A stretch of 64,000 nucleotides of DNA from Vogesella indigofera (GCF_003633895.1 NZ_RBID01000018.1:123145-187144), one strand, 5' to 3'. Counted from the first letter of the stretch, positions 48,658 to 59,518 are shown. A program made the numbers and translations. Notes: generated from the letters alone by a model not told the origin.

Positions 48658-48698
48658 CTGCGGCCAACCTTGCGCGACTGGCGCAAGGTTGGCCGCAA
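48658..48698. repeat. Inverted pair of the repeat
   Basis: Left arm 13/14, right arm exact (48685-48698). Confidence 0.9.
48659..48697. terminator. 17-bp hairpin made of two inverted 14-mer repeats
   Basis: TGCGGCCAACCTTGCGC and its exact reverse complement separated by 5 bases, between convergent P-type ATPase and metR. No long T run, but the placement is that of a shared terminator. Confidence 0.65.
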
Positions 48699-48712
48699 GC
48701 ATGCCAGTCATG

Positions 48713-49639
48713 TCAGCCCAGCACACTCAGCCCCGGCAAGGTGGCGAAGCTCTGCTCGCGCACCGTGGCGAGGAAGTCGTGCATATAGGCCAGGTTGGCG
48801 TCGTCGCTGCGCAGCGCGGCGTACAGCTCGCTGTGCAGGCCGGCCTCGCCGATGCGCGCGGCGCTGACGTAGCCGCGTTCCAGGTACGGTTTCACCGCCC
48901 AGAACGGCAGCGCCGCCACGCCGCGGCGGCTGGCCACCAGCTGGATGATGGCGATGGTCAGCTCCGAGGTGCGTCGCGCCGGGTTGATGCCGGCCGGCTT
49001 CAGCACCTTGCGCACCAGGTCCAGCATCGCGTCCGGCACCGGGTAGCTGATCAGCGTCTCGGCGGCAAAATCTTCGGCGTGCCACACCTTCTGCGCCGCC
49101 AGCGGGTGATCGTGGGCGGCGATGGCCACCATCTCGTAACCGAACAGCGGCTGGTGTGCGACGCCGGGATGCGCCTCGGCCTCCGACACGATCGCCAGAT
49201 CGGCGCGCCCGGTCAGCAGCAGGCCCACCGGATCGGTATGGAAGCCGGAGACGATATCCAGCTCCACCGCCGGCCAGTGCTGGCGGAAGCTGTCCATCGC
49301 CGGCATCAGCCAGTCGAAACAGGTATGGCACTCCACCGCGATGCGCAGCTCGCCGGCCTCGCCCTCGCGCAGTCGCGCCAGATCGCGCTCGGCGGCGCTG
49401 ATGCGGGCGTGCACCTCGCGCGCCAGCAGCAGCAAGCGCTCGCCGGCCGGCGTCAGGCGCAGCGGCTGTGTCTTGCGCTCGAACAGGCTGAGGCCGTAGT
49501 GCTCCTCCAGCGCCTTGATCTGGTGCGACAGCGCCGATTGTGTCAGGAATACCCGTTTCGCCGCCTGCGACACGCTGCCGGTGTCGGCCAGCGCCAGCAG
49601 CGTCTTCAGGTGGCGTAGTTCCAGCAGGCTCTGGCTCAT
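48713..49639 (-). CDS. metR: LysR-type regulator MetR
   Basis: 308 residues: helix-turn-helix (GSVSQAAKRVFLTQSALSHQIKALEE) and effector domain typical of MetR (CHTCFDWLMPAMDSFRQHWPAVELDIVSGF split). It activates methionine synthesis genes with homocysteine as co-effector. Divergent from metE, with two matching operators between them, one covering its own start codon (autoregulation). Confidence 0.94.
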   Translation of the reverse strand: MSQSLLELRHLKTLLALADTGSVSQAAKRVFLTQSALSHQIKALEEHYGLSLFERKTQPLRLTPAGERLLLLAREVHARISAAERDLARLREGEAGELRIAVECHTCFDWLMPAMDSFRQHWPAVELDIVSGFHTDPVGLLLTGRADLAIVSEAEAHPGVAHQPLFGYEMVAIAAHDHPLAAQKVWHAEDFAAETLISYPVPDAMLDLVRKVLKPAGINPARRTSELTIAIIQLVASRRGVAALPFWAVKPYLERGYVSAARIGEAGLHSELYAALRSDDANLAYMHDFLATVREQSFATLPGLSVLG

Positions 49640-49653
49640 GAATCAGCCTCATG
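49638..49653. promoter_or_regulatory. MetR operator-like repeat 1 (over the metR start)
   Basis: ATGAATCAGCCTCATG; contains TGAA-NN-A-NN-CTCA, one mismatch to the MetR consensus TGAA-N2-W-N2-TTCA. Confidence 0.6.
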
Positions 49654-49668
49654 TGAAGTAGCAAAATA

Positions 49669-49684
49669 ATGAATTTGTCTCATG
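49669..49684. promoter_or_regulatory. MetR operator-like repeat 2
   Basis: ATGAATTTGTCTCATG; a copy of repeat 1 at a 31-base distance (three helical turns). Confidence 0.65.
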
Positions 49685-49736
49685 TCGATGATTATCGCAT
49701 GATCAATGCACAAATTTCATACAGAAAGACTCCAAC

Positions 49737-52022
49737 ATGAGCACTATTCATCTTGCCGGCTTCCCCCGCATCGGCGCCAAGCGCGAACTGAAATTCCTGG
49801 TCGAGAAGTTCTGGAAAAACGAAATCGACGACGCCGCGCTGCAGGCCGGCGCGCGCGAGTTGCGCCAGAAGCACTGGCTGCTGCAAAAAGGCGCCGGCCT
49901 CGACATCAGCCCGGTCGGCGACTTCTCGCTGTACGACCACGTGCTCGACGCACAGGTACTGGTCGGCGCCATCCCTCGCCGCTTCGGCTTCGATGCGGCC
50001 AAGCTTTCCAGCGCGCAGTATTTCCAGCTGGCACGCGGCAACAGCAGCCAGCACGCCATCGAAATGACCAAGTGGTTCGACAGCAACTACCACTACCTGG
50101 TCCCGGAGTGGCACGCCGACACCGCCTTTGCGGCCAACCCGGCGCCGCTCTTGGCACAGATCGCCGAGGCGCAGGCGCTGGGCATCAAGAGCAAGCCGGT
50201 GCTGATCGGGCCGCTGACCCTGCTGTGGCTGGGCAAGTGCAAGGGCGCCGCCTTTGACCGCCTGACACTGCTGCCGGCGCTGCTGCAAACCTATCAGGAC
50301 CTGCTCGCGGCCCTCAATGCCGCAAAAGTAGACTGGGTGCAGCTGGACGAACCGATCCTGGCGCTGGACCTGCCGGCCGAGTGGCTGGCGGCGTTCGCCC
50401 CCGCCTACGCCGAGCTGGCGGCCAGCCCGCTGCAACTGCTGCTGGCCACCTACTTCGGCAGCGTGGCGGAGCACGCCGAACTGCTGAAGGCGCTGCCGGT
50501 GGCCGGCCTGCACCTGGATCTGGTGCGCGCGCCGCAACAGCTGGCGACCTTCGTACAAGGTTGGCCGCAGGACAAGGTGCTGTCCGCCGGTGTCATCGAC
50601 GGCCGCAATATCTGGCGTGCCGATCTCGACGCCGTGCTGCAGCAGGCCGAGGCCTTGCACGCGCAGCTGGGCGAGCGGCTGTGGCTGGCGCCGAGCTGCT
50701 CGCTGCTGCACAGCCCGTTCGACCTGGCGCAGGAAGGCCAGCTCGATGTCGACCTGAAGAGCTGGCTGGCGTTCGCGGTGCAGAAGCTGAACGAACTGAA
50801 ACTGCTCAAGCGCGGCCTGCAACAGGGGCGCGCCAGCATCGAGAACGAGCTGGCGGCCAGCAACTACGCCCGCGAGCAGCGCCGCAGCAGCCCGCGCATC
50901 CACCGTGCCGAGGTGGCACAAAGGTTGGCCGCACTGCCGGCCGGCAGCGACCGCCGCGCCAGCCCGTTCGCACAGCGCGCGCCGTTGCAGCACGCGTGGC
51001 TCAAGCTGCCGCTGCTGCCGACCACCACCATCGGCTCCTTCCCGCAGACCAGCGAGATCCGCGCCGCGCGCGCCGCGTTCAAGCGTGGCGAACTCGACGC
51101 CGCCAGCTACGAAGCCGCGATGAAGGCGGAGATCGAACTGGTGATCCGCAAGCAGGAGCTGCTCGACATCGACGTGCTGGTGCACGGCGAGGCGGAGCGC
51201 AACGACATGGTGGAGTACTTCGGCGAGCAGCTGGCCGGCTTCGCCTTCACCGAATACGGCTGGGTGCAGAGCTATGGCAGTCGCTGCGTGAAGCCGCCCG
51301 TCATCTACGGCGACGTGGCGCGACCAACGCCGATGACGGTGCGCTGGGCGGTGTACGCGCAGAGCCTGTCGCCGCGCCCGGTGAAGGGCATGCTCACCGG
51401 CCCGGTCACCATCCTGCAGTGGAGCTTCGTGCGCAACGACCTGCCGCGCAGCGCGGTGTGCCGCCAGATCGCGCTGGCGATCAACGACGAGGTGCTGGAT
51501 CTGGAAAACGCCGGCATCAAGGTGATCCAGATCGACGAGCCGGCGGTGCGTGAAGGCCTGCCGCTACAGCGCGGCGACTGGGATGCGTATCTCGCCTGGG
51601 CCGGCGAGGCGTTCCGCCTGTCCTGCGCCGGCGTCGACGACAGCACCCAGATCCACACCCACATGTGCTACTCGGAATTCGGCGACATCCTGCCGGCCAT
51701 CGCCGCGCTGGACGCCGACGTGATCACCATCGAGACCTCGCGCTCGGACATGGAATTGCTGCGCGACTTCGGCAGCTTCCAGTACCCGAACGAGATCGGC
51801 CCCGGCGTCTACGACATCCACAGCCCGCGCATCCCGGGCGAAGCCGAACTGGACAAGCTGCTGGCCAAGGCGCTGCAGGTGATCCCGGCCGAACGGCTGT
51901 GGGTGAACCCGGACTGCGGCCTGAAAACACGCGGCTGGCCGGAAACCGAGGCCGCGCTGCAGGCGATGGTGAACGTCACCAAGCGCCTGCGCGCGAAGCT
52001 GGGCACCACCGCGCAGGCCTAA
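49737..52022 (+). CDS. metE: Cobalamin-independent methionine synthase
   Basis: Transfers a methyl group from methyltetrahydropteroyl-polyglutamate to homocysteine. 761 residues: N-terminal barrel ([23 protein letters not shown] split), linker, and a C-terminal barrel with the zinc ligands in [13 protein letters not shown] and [11 protein letters not shown]. Driven by MetR from the divergent gene. Two repeats of the 14-mer family lie inside; one is read as Gly-Trp-Pro-Gln and the other as Gln-Arg-Leu-Ala-Ala with AGG and TTG codons. Confidence 0.98.
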   Translation: MSTIHLAGFPRIGAKRELKFLVEKFWKNEIDDAALQAGARELRQKHWLLQKGAGLDISPVGDFSLYDHVLDAQVLVGAIPRRFGFDAAKLSSAQYFQLARGNSSQHAIEMTKWFDSNYHYLVPEWHADTAFAANPAPLLAQIAEAQALGIKSKPVLIGPLTLLWLGKCKGAAFDRLTLLPALLQTYQDLLAALNAAKVDWVQLDEPILALDLPAEWLAAFAPAYAELAASPLQLLLATYFGSVAEHAELLKALPVAGLHLDLVRAPQQLATFVQGWPQDKVLSAGVIDGRNIWRADLDAVLQQAEALHAQLGERLWLAPSCSLLHSPFDLAQEGQLDVDLKSWLAFAVQKLNELKLLKRGLQQGRASIENELAASNYAREQRRSSPRIHRAEVAQRLAALPAGSDRRASPFAQRAPLQHAWLKLPLLPTTTIGSFPQTSEIRAARAAFKRGELDAASYEAAMKAEIELVIRKQELLDIDVLVHGEAERNDMVEYFGEQLAGFAFTEYGWVQSYGSRCVKPPVIYGDVARPTPMTVRWAVYAQSLSPRPVKGMLTGPVTILQWSFVRNDLPRSAVCRQIALAINDEVLDLENAGIKVIQIDEPAVREGLPLQRGDWDAYLAWAGEAFRLSCAGVDDSTQIHTHMCYSEFGDILPAIAALDADVITIETSRSDMELLRDFGSFQYPNEIGPGVYDIHSPRIPGEAELDKLLAKALQVIPAERLWVNPDCGLKTRGWPETEAALQAMVNVTKRLRAKLGTTAQA
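50557..50570 (+). repeat. Uptake-sequence-like 14-mer, 13/14
   Basis: In metE, read Gln-Gly-Trp-Pro-Gln, a third frame. Confidence 0.8.
50921..50934 (+). repeat. Uptake-sequence-like 14-mer, 13/14
   Basis: In metE, read Gln-Arg-Leu-Ala-Ala. Confidence 0.85.
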
Positions 52023-52035
52023 GCACCGCGCAACA

Positions 52036-53253
52036 TCAGGGCAGCAGCGGCGGCCACGCCGGACAGCGCAAGTCCGGCAGGCCGTCGGCAAAGGCCAGCG
52101 CTTGTTCACCCTGCAGCAGCGGCCGCAGGTAGGCGACAAACGCCGGCGTCACCGACAGGCCGTCGGCGGCGATGAAGTCCGCCGGCAGCGCGCGCTCGCG
52201 GTTGGCGACCGCCGCCAGCGGCAGCGGCGACAGTTGCCAGTCGGTGCCGGCGGCGCCTTGCTGCCGTTGCAGCGCCAACATCACCCCGCCCTGCCCGGCC
52301 AGCGCCGTCGCCACCGCCTGTTGCCCCAGCCGGTAAGCCTGCTGCGCATCGACCGCCGACACCAGATGCCGCGCCGCGCGCTGCAGGCAGTCCACCAGCG
52401 CCACGTGCGCCTTCACCCCCAGCTGCTGTTGCAGCCGTTGCGCCAGCCACATGCCGGCACCGCCGAGGTGCTCGTGGCCGTACACCGCATCGGCGTGCAG
52501 CTGCGCGACGAAACGACCGTCGGCATGGCGCAGCCCTTCCGACACCGCGATCACGCAGCAGCCACTGGCCGCCAGCCGCTGCCGTACCGCCGCCAGCAGC
52601 CGCGCCTCGTCGAACGCCACCTCCGGCAGCAGCAACAGCGGCGCCGCCTCGCCCGGCAAGGCCGCCAGCGCGCAGGCCGCGGTCAGCCAGCCGACGTGAC
52701 GGCCCATGGTCTCCATGATGAACACCCGCTGCTGCGCCATGCTGCGCACGTCCAGCGTCACCTCGCGCAGGCTGCTGGCCAGATACTTCGCCGCCGACGG
52801 ATAGCCGGGGCTGAAATCGGTGCCTTCCAGATCGTTGTCGATGGTCTTCGGGATGCCGACCACCTGCAGCGGCAGCGCGAAACGCTCGCCCAGCTGCTGC
52901 AGCAGCCGTGCCGTCTCCATCGAGCCGTTGCCGCCGTTAAGCAGCACCTGGCCGATGTCGAAGCGACGCAGCACCTCGGCCAGTTGCTGCCAGCCGGCGG
53001 CATCGTCCGCGAACGACGCCAGGATGTCGCGGCTGCTGCCGAACGCGGCGCCCGGCAGGCTGCCGAGGCGGGCGATATCGGCGGCGCTGGCGGCGTCCAG
53101 ATCCAGCAGCCGCCCGGCACGCAGCCCGGCGAGGCCGTCGGCGGCGGCACACACCGCCACGCCCTGCGCGCGCGCGGCTTCGATCACGCCCTGGGCGGAG
53201 CTGTTGAGCACGGCGGTGGGGCCGCCGGACTGCAGGTAGAGCAGACGGGACAT
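52036..53253 (-). CDS. 6-phosphofructokinase, pyrophosphate-type
   Basis: 405 residues. YLQSGGPTAVLN opening, NGGNGSMETA, PKTIDNDLEGTDFSPGY, METMGRHVGWL and EGLRHADG. Lys in PKTIDND replaces the Gly of ATP-dependent enzymes, the mark of pyrophosphate-using phosphofructokinases; the Asp of GGDGS is Asn here. It would interconvert fructose 6-phosphate and fructose 1,6-bisphosphate reversibly. It converges on metE with 13 bases between. An FNR box lies about 140 bases upstream, shared with the next gene. Confidence 0.85.
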   Translation of the reverse strand: MSRLLYLQSGGPTAVLNSSAQGVIEAARAQGVAVCAAADGLAGLRAGRLLDLDAASAADIARLGSLPGAAFGSSRDILASFADDAAGWQQLAEVLRRFDIGQVLLNGGNGSMETARLLQQLGERFALPLQVVGIPKTIDNDLEGTDFSPGYPSAAKYLASSLREVTLDVRSMAQQRVFIMETMGRHVGWLTAACALAALPGEAAPLLLLPEVAFDEARLLAAVRQRLAASGCCVIAVSEGLRHADGRFVAQLHADAVYGHEHLGGAGMWLAQRLQQQLGVKAHVALVDCLQRAARHLVSAVDAQQAYRLGQQAVATALAGQGGVMLALQRQQGAAGTDWQLSPLPLAAVANRERALPADFIAADGLSVTPAFVAYLRPLLQGEQALAFADGLPDLRCPAWPPLLP

Positions 53254-53390
53254 GATGCTTCTCGTGGGGGGCTATAGCCGAATTGTAGCCAGCCGTCGCC
53301 GGCCTGAGCGAAGGAGATGAGAATGCCAGTTGATGATGTCTATAAACTATATAAATTAACTGCCACCACCTGTGAAATGACCTCGCAAAA

Positions 53391-53431
53391 TTGATGTTGA
53401 TCAAGGTGGTTTTGTGATGGCCAACTATAAA
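53391..53431 (+). promoter_or_regulatory. Perfect FNR box and -10 element of the DUF3015 gene
   Basis: TTGAT-GTTG-ATCAA at 53391-53404 and TATAAA at 53426-53431; box centre to expected start (about 53438) is 40.5-41.5 bases, the class II FNR geometry. It may also act on the divergent phosphofructokinase gene. Confidence 0.75.
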
Positions 53432-53481
53432 AATTTATATAAGATGCAATTATTTCACAATAAAAACATATGGCATAATAG

Positions 53482-53509
53482 AAACGCATTCAAAAAAATG
53501 AATGCGTTT
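53482..53509 (+). promoter_or_regulatory. Leader hairpin of the DUF3015 mRNA
   Basis: AAACGCATTC-AAAAAAAT-GAATGCGTTT, a 10-bp hairpin ending 23 bases before the start codon; may affect translation or mRNA stability. Confidence 0.5.
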
Positions 53510-53532
53510 AACCAAAATCACACGAGAAAAAT

Positions 53533-54039
53533 ATGCGTAAATTCGTCTTGAACACAGCTGCAATCATCTTGGCATCTACCTTCAGCGTAGCCAGCTTCGC
53601 CGACTCCGGCAGCAAAGAACCAGGCTCTGGTCCGAACCCATTCACCGATTGCGGCATTGGTGCCGCACTGTTCCCGAACACCCACTGGGCAGCCGTCAGC
53701 TCTAACGTCATCTGGGACGTGGGTATTACTGCTGTTACTTCCGCAACCCTCAGCCCGCAAACTTGCTCCGGTAAGAAAGTCAAAGTTGCACTGTTCATTC
53801 GTGACACTCACGAGCAACTAGCAGAAGAACTGGCCCGCGGCGAGGGCAAGCACCTGACGGCAGCACTGGACATGTTCCAATGCGGCGCAGGGCAACGTCA
53901 GCAGGCAATCACTACTGCTCGTAGCGGCCTGGGCCAAGCGGTTGCAATGCCGGGTTACGCCGAGCAGTCCCAGCTTGGCCACGCCGGTCAGCTCTACAAT
54001 ATCATAGAGAGCGCGGCCAACCACGCGTGTGCCGTGTAA
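53533..54039 (+). CDS. DUF3015 family periplasmic protein
   Basis: 168 residues: signal peptide (TAAIILASTFSVASFA-D), then GSGPNPFTDCGIGAALFP, TWDVG-like NVIWDVGITAVTSATLSPQTCSG, four cysteines able to form two disulfides and a helical C-terminus. Function unknown. Base composition is less GC-rich than in flanking genes. It is followed by a strong terminator and a DUF4105 gene. Confidence 0.88.
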   Translation: MRKFVLNTAAIILASTFSVASFADSGSKEPGSGPNPFTDCGIGAALFPNTHWAAVSSNVIWDVGITAVTSATLSPQTCSGKKVKVALFIRDTHEQLAEELARGEGKHLTAALDMFQCGAGQRQQAITTARSGLGQAVAMPGYAEQSQLGHAGQLYNIIESAANHACAV

Positions 54040-54093
54040 CAAGCAATGAACCGGCTGCTTGTACCTACGCACTTCAGCCAGTCAAGAAAGACA

Positions 54094-54118
54094 AACCCCC
54101 GGCTTATGCCGGGGGTTT
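54094..54118 (+). terminator. Intrinsic terminator between the DUF3015 and DUF4105 genes
   Basis: AACCCCCGGC-TTAT-GCCGGGGGTT followed by TT; it would leave only read-through transcription for the DUF4105 gene unless that has its own promoter. Confidence 0.85.
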
Positions 54119-54133
54119 TCATGAAAAGCCACC

Positions 54134-56020
54134 GTGAAACCTTCAGTCTGCACTCTCTTCAATTTCGCCACTATCCTGCTCTGCGGTCTTTGCCAGACCG
54201 TTAATGCCTCGGCCAGCGAGTTGTCCTCGCTGGCACAGTCGGCTATGTGGCAAAAACTAGTCTTGTACGAAGCTGACAGCAGCAGTCCCAGTGGACTCAG
54301 AAGTGCCATACACAGCCCTGAGTTTTTTCTGGCAAAAGATGGCACCACCAATCCTGAGTCCGAACTGCAAGCCACAATCAACGCCCTGCTTGCTTCCCCC
54401 ACAGATCAGCCCGACCAGCACGCCAAATGCCGCTTTCCTGCCCGCTTAATCTGGCTTCTGGAAAAACTGCCTGAGAAAAAAGCACAATTACAGCCGCTGG
54501 CTTGTCCTGAGTTTTCGGCTTGGTCACACGAGAAAAAAATCGACTCGGTGAGCCTGGTCTTTGCCAACGGCTACCTCGGCAACCCGGCATCCTACTACGG
54601 TCATATTTTTCTGAAATTCAACGACCGAGAGAACGCCGAAAATTCGCGATTGCTTGATCTGACATTGAATTTTGGCGCCATCCTCGATAAACAGGATGAC
54701 CCGATAAGCTATATCGTCAAGGGCATCAGTGGTGGTTATGACGGAGGTTTCAGCCCGATCGAGTTCCATTTCCATACTTCCACCTATGGCGAAAAAGAGC
54801 TGCGAGATCTTTGGGAGTATCGTCTAAACCTCTCTGAAGCCGCCGTACAGATGGTTGTTGCCCACTCGTGGGAGGTGATGCGGAAACGGTATGTCTATTA
54901 TTTTTTCCAGCGCAATTGCGCCTATCGTGCCGCTGAATTGCTCCAGATCGTTGATGGTATCCGAGTCGTTCCCGGCAACCAACCATGGCTTATCCCGCAA
55001 ACTCTGATCCAGAAATTAGCCGATACCCGGCTTGAGGGGCAGCCACTTATAGCCAACGCGATTTACCACCCATCCAGACAGTCGCGGTTGTACGAGAAAT
55101 ACAGCTCACTCTCCCATGAGGAACAACGTCTTATCAGCCGCATCAGTGACAAAACAGCAATACTTGAAACCCCCGAGCTAAACGCTTTGCCAATGGAAAA
55201 AAAGCAGGCGGTTATTGATACCCTGATAGATTACTACCAATTCAACCTTGCAAGAGATAGCAGCGAACAGAACAAGAAGGCACCGCCTGAATATTTCTCA
55301 GCCCTGACTGCACGCTTAATGCTTCCGCCAGGCACGCCAGATGTCACCGCTCAGCAGAGTGGCTCGCCAGAAAGGGGACGTTCCCCCAGCTGGGTTCAAC
55401 TAGGGATAGTCCACACCGATGCCGGTCATAACAGCCAGCTCCTGCGATTAAGGCCCGCGTATTACGATGCCCTTGATGCGGGTAGCGCCCAAGTCAAGAA
55501 TGGTGCACTGAGCATGGGGGAAGTTCAGCTGGAGCATCAGCAGGGCAAACTTTCCTTGCGCCAGCTTGACCTGATAACGATTGATAGCGTCAACCCGGCC
55601 GTCACTGGCTTGCCTGGCGATCGGGGTTTTGGCTGGAAACTGAAAGCCGGCGTGGAGCAGGATCGCCTGTCCTGCCGGCATTGTCTGGTGGGACGACTGC
55701 AAGGCGACATTGGCCTTGGGCATCAACTTGGCAGCAAGTGGTTCGCCTCGGTTTATGCCGGCGGTGCAGTCCAGGAGAGCTCCCCTGATTACGACAATGC
55801 TTTTGCCAGACTCAGCAGCACCATCCTGTTCCGACCGACAAGCGAGCTCGGCATCAGAATGAGTTACGAGTGGCGCAAGCCCATCACCTCTGGCAAACCC
55901 AGCCACAGCATCAGCACGGTAGAAGCCCGCCGGGCCTTGGGCAAGGACTACGACGTGAGACTCTCCTTGGAACGCGATCAGCGCGATCGACTGGTGCTCG
56001 CCACCGGCTACTACTGGTAA
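54134..56020 (+). CDS. DUF4105 domain outer-envelope protein
   Basis: 628 residues from GTG 54134. Signal peptide (LFNFATILLCGLCQTVNA), a DUF4105 domain (about 130-300) with the NlpC/P60-like papain pattern: FANGYLGNPASYYGHIFLKFN (His) and RNCAYRAAELLQ (Cys), and a C-terminal region of alternating strands ending in aromatic Trp, typical of an outer-membrane beta-barrel (about 420-628; ends ATGYYW). Possibly a surface-tethered hydrolase. Codon use has more A/T-ending codons than neighbours, suggesting horizontal gain together with the DUF3015 gene. Confidence 0.82.
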   Translation: MKPSVCTLFNFATILLCGLCQTVNASASELSSLAQSAMWQKLVLYEADSSSPSGLRSAIHSPEFFLAKDGTTNPESELQATINALLASPTDQPDQHAKCRFPARLIWLLEKLPEKKAQLQPLACPEFSAWSHEKKIDSVSLVFANGYLGNPASYYGHIFLKFNDRENAENSRLLDLTLNFGAILDKQDDPISYIVKGISGGYDGGFSPIEFHFHTSTYGEKELRDLWEYRLNLSEAAVQMVVAHSWEVMRKRYVYYFFQRNCAYRAAELLQIVDGIRVVPGNQPWLIPQTLIQKLADTRLEGQPLIANAIYHPSRQSRLYEKYSSLSHEEQRLISRISDKTAILETPELNALPMEKKQAVIDTLIDYYQFNLARDSSEQNKKAPPEYFSALTARLMLPPGTPDVTAQQSGSPERGRSPSWVQLGIVHTDAGHNSQLLRLRPAYYDALDAGSAQVKNGALSMGEVQLEHQQGKLSLRQLDLITIDSVNPAVTGLPGDRGFGWKLKAGVEQDRLSCRHCLVGRLQGDIGLGHQLGSKWFASVYAGGAVQESSPDYDNAFARLSSTILFRPTSELGIRMSYEWRKPITSGKPSHSISTVEARRALGKDYDVRLSLERDQRDRLVLATGYYW

Positions 56021-56041
56021 CCCCCGCCAGCACGAAAAAGG

Positions 56042-56068
56042 CCGCAAGCCCGGACGGGGTTGCGGCCA
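56042..56068 (-). terminator. Terminator of parE overlapping a 14-mer repeat
   Basis: GGCCGCAA and TTGCGGCC arms with a 12-base loop; on the minus strand followed by T5. The left arm (minus strand) is part of the exact repeat at 56060-56073. Confidence 0.7.
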
Positions 56069-56073
56069 ACCTT
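56060..56073 (-). repeat. Uptake-sequence-like 14-mer, exact
   Basis: Intergenic, after parE; forms part of its terminator. Confidence 0.9.
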
Positions 56074-56090
56074 GGCGATGTACGACCGGC

Positions 56091-58058
<1,968 letters not shown>

Positions 58059-58077
58059 GGCTTGTCTATTCAGAGAT

Positions 58078-58701
58078 TCAGTAGCGCGCCGCGCGCAACG
58101 CGGCCAGCTGCCGGTTGTGGGTCGGCGTCAGAATGAGTTGCGCCAGCACGGCGCCGCACAGGGCCAGGAACATGTCCCACTGCGTATCCCACGGGTCGCC
58201 CTGGGTGGCGAGAAAGGCATCGGCACCGGCGCCCAGCGCCAGCGCCGCCCACCATTCGATCAGCTCGTACAGCGCGGAGAAGGCCAGGCAGAAGCAGGTG
58301 GCGAGAAAGGCCAGCCAGCCGCCATGCAATGGCGTCTTGCGGCTGAGCACCTCGCGCGCCAGCAGCGCCGGGAAGAAGCCCTGCGCGATATGGCCGATGC
58401 GGTCGTAGTGGTTGCGGCTGAAGTCGAAGGCGTCCTGCAGCCAGAAGCCGAGCGGAGTTTCGGCATAGGTGTAGTGCGCACCGACCAGCAGCACCACCGC
58501 GTGCAGCGCCATCGCCCATGCGGCCAACCTTGTCCACGGAAAACGCGACCACAGCAGCCAGACCAGCGGCAGGCCCAGCACCGCCGGCAGCGCCTCCATC
58601 CACCACACCGCGACGTCGGCCGGTTGCCATGCCGACCAGGCAGCAACAACGGCCACGCCTGCAAATGCAGTGCGTGGCCGCGAAGGCATCGGATTGCTCA
58701 A
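58078..58701 (-). CDS. YjdF/DUF2238 family membrane protein
   Basis: 207 residues, about six membrane segments, with the family motif FDFSRNHYDRIGHIAQGF and TQGDPWDTQWDM. Function unknown. TTG 58701 is chosen because GGGAG lies 7 bases upstream; ATG 58689 is an alternative. It starts 3 bases after the rppH stop. A 13/14 repeat encodes Thr-Arg-Leu-Ala-Ala. Confidence 0.85.
   Translation of the reverse strand: MSNPMPSRPRTAFAGVAVVAAWSAWQPADVAVWWMEALPAVLGLPLVWLLWSRFPWTRLAAWAMALHAVVLLVGAHYTYAETPLGFWLQDAFDFSRNHYDRIGHIAQGFFPALLAREVLSRKTPLHGGWLAFLATCFCLAFSALYELIEWWAALALGAGADAFLATQGDPWDTQWDMFLALCGAVLAQLILTPTHNRQLAALRAARY
58518..58531 (-). repeat. Uptake-sequence-like 14-mer, 13/14
   Basis: In the yjdF-like gene, read Thr-Arg-Leu-Ala-Ala. 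Confidence 0.8.
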
Positions 58702-58704
58702 GGA

Positions 58705-59244
58705 TTAGCTCCCGTCCGGTTGCCGGTGCCGGCTGCCGGCCACCCGCCCCAGATATTCGCCACGGCTTTCCACGCCCTTGATGAAGCGCATCAGCTCGGT
58801 GAGCGCACGCTCGTACACGTCGCGCTTGAATTCGATCACGTTGTCGATCGGTTCCCAGTAGTCGCTCCAGCGCCAGCCGTCGAACTCCGGATGGTTGGTG
58901 GCGCGCAAACACACGTCGCAATCGCGGCCGGTGAGGCGCAACAGGAACCAGATCTGCTTCTGGCCGCGATAGCTGCCGCGCCACTCGCGGCGCACCCAGT
59001 TGGTGGGCACGTCGTAGCGCAGCCAGTCGCGGGTACGCCCCAGAATCTTGACGTGCTGCGGCAACAGGCCGACTTCTTCTTCCAGTTCGCGATACATGGC
59101 GGCTTCCGGGCTTTCGCCCGGCTTGATGCCGCCCTGTGGAAACTGCCACGAGTGCTCGCGCACGCGCTTGCCCCAGAACACCTCGTTATGATGATTGACG
59201 AGGATGATTCCGACATTGGGGCGGTATCCGTCCCGGTCCAGCAT
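58705..59244 (-). CDS. rppH: RNA 5'-pyrophosphohydrolase
   Basis: 179 residues. Nudix box [23 protein letters not shown] region intact, [17 protein letters not shown] start and QIWFLLRL. It converts 5'-triphosphate RNA ends to monophosphate, opening mRNA to RNase E. The start [10 protein letters not shown] is at 59244; an upstream in-frame extension is not supported. Confidence 0.96.
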   Translation of the reverse strand: MLDRDGYRPNVGIILVNHHNEVFWGKRVREHSWQFPQGGIKPGESPEAAMYRELEEEVGLLPQHVKILGRTRDWLRYDVPTNWVRREWRGSYRGQKQIWFLLRLTGRDCDVCLRATNHPEFDGWRWSDYWEPIDNVIEFKRDVYERALTELMRFIKGVESRGEYLGRVAGSRHRQPDGS

Positions 59245-59356
59245 GACAAAACCTGCAATATCGTTAGTTGACCGGATTTTTGCACATTTTGCCGGTAGCC
59301 GCCATGAGCAAGGTGTGGCGCCGGCGCTCACCACCAGCGACCATCGTTAAATAAAA

Positions 59357-59385
59357 TTGACGTTTTTGCGATTTTTAGGTTAAAA
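59357..59385 (+). promoter_or_regulatory. Candidate sigma-70 promoter of the small ORF-puuA-like unit
   Basis: TTGACG, 17-base spacer, TTAAAA; start near 59392. The remaining part of 59245-59419 is AT-rich and has no gene. Confidence 0.45.
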
Positions 59386-59419
59386 AAATAGACACACGAC
59401 CCGCCACCCGGAGTCCACG

Positions 59420-59518
59420 ATGCCCTATTGCTGCACCACGCCCGTTGCCGGCAGCCAGATCCGGCTGCCGCTGGGCGTCTTTGAGCAGCCGCTCAGCACC
59501 TACGGCCGCCCGCGCTGA
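59420..59518 (+). CDS. Small ORF, 32 residues, possible leader peptide
   Basis: ATG with GGAG 6 bases upstream; begins MPYCCTTPVAG and ends STYGRPR. Wobble bases are mostly G/C as in real genes here. It lies about 28 bases after a likely transcription start and 42 bases before the puuA-like gene. It may be a regulatory leader peptide or a small protein. No homolog recognised. Confidence 0.4.
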   Translation: MPYCCTTPVAGSQIRLPLGVFEQPLSTYGRPR

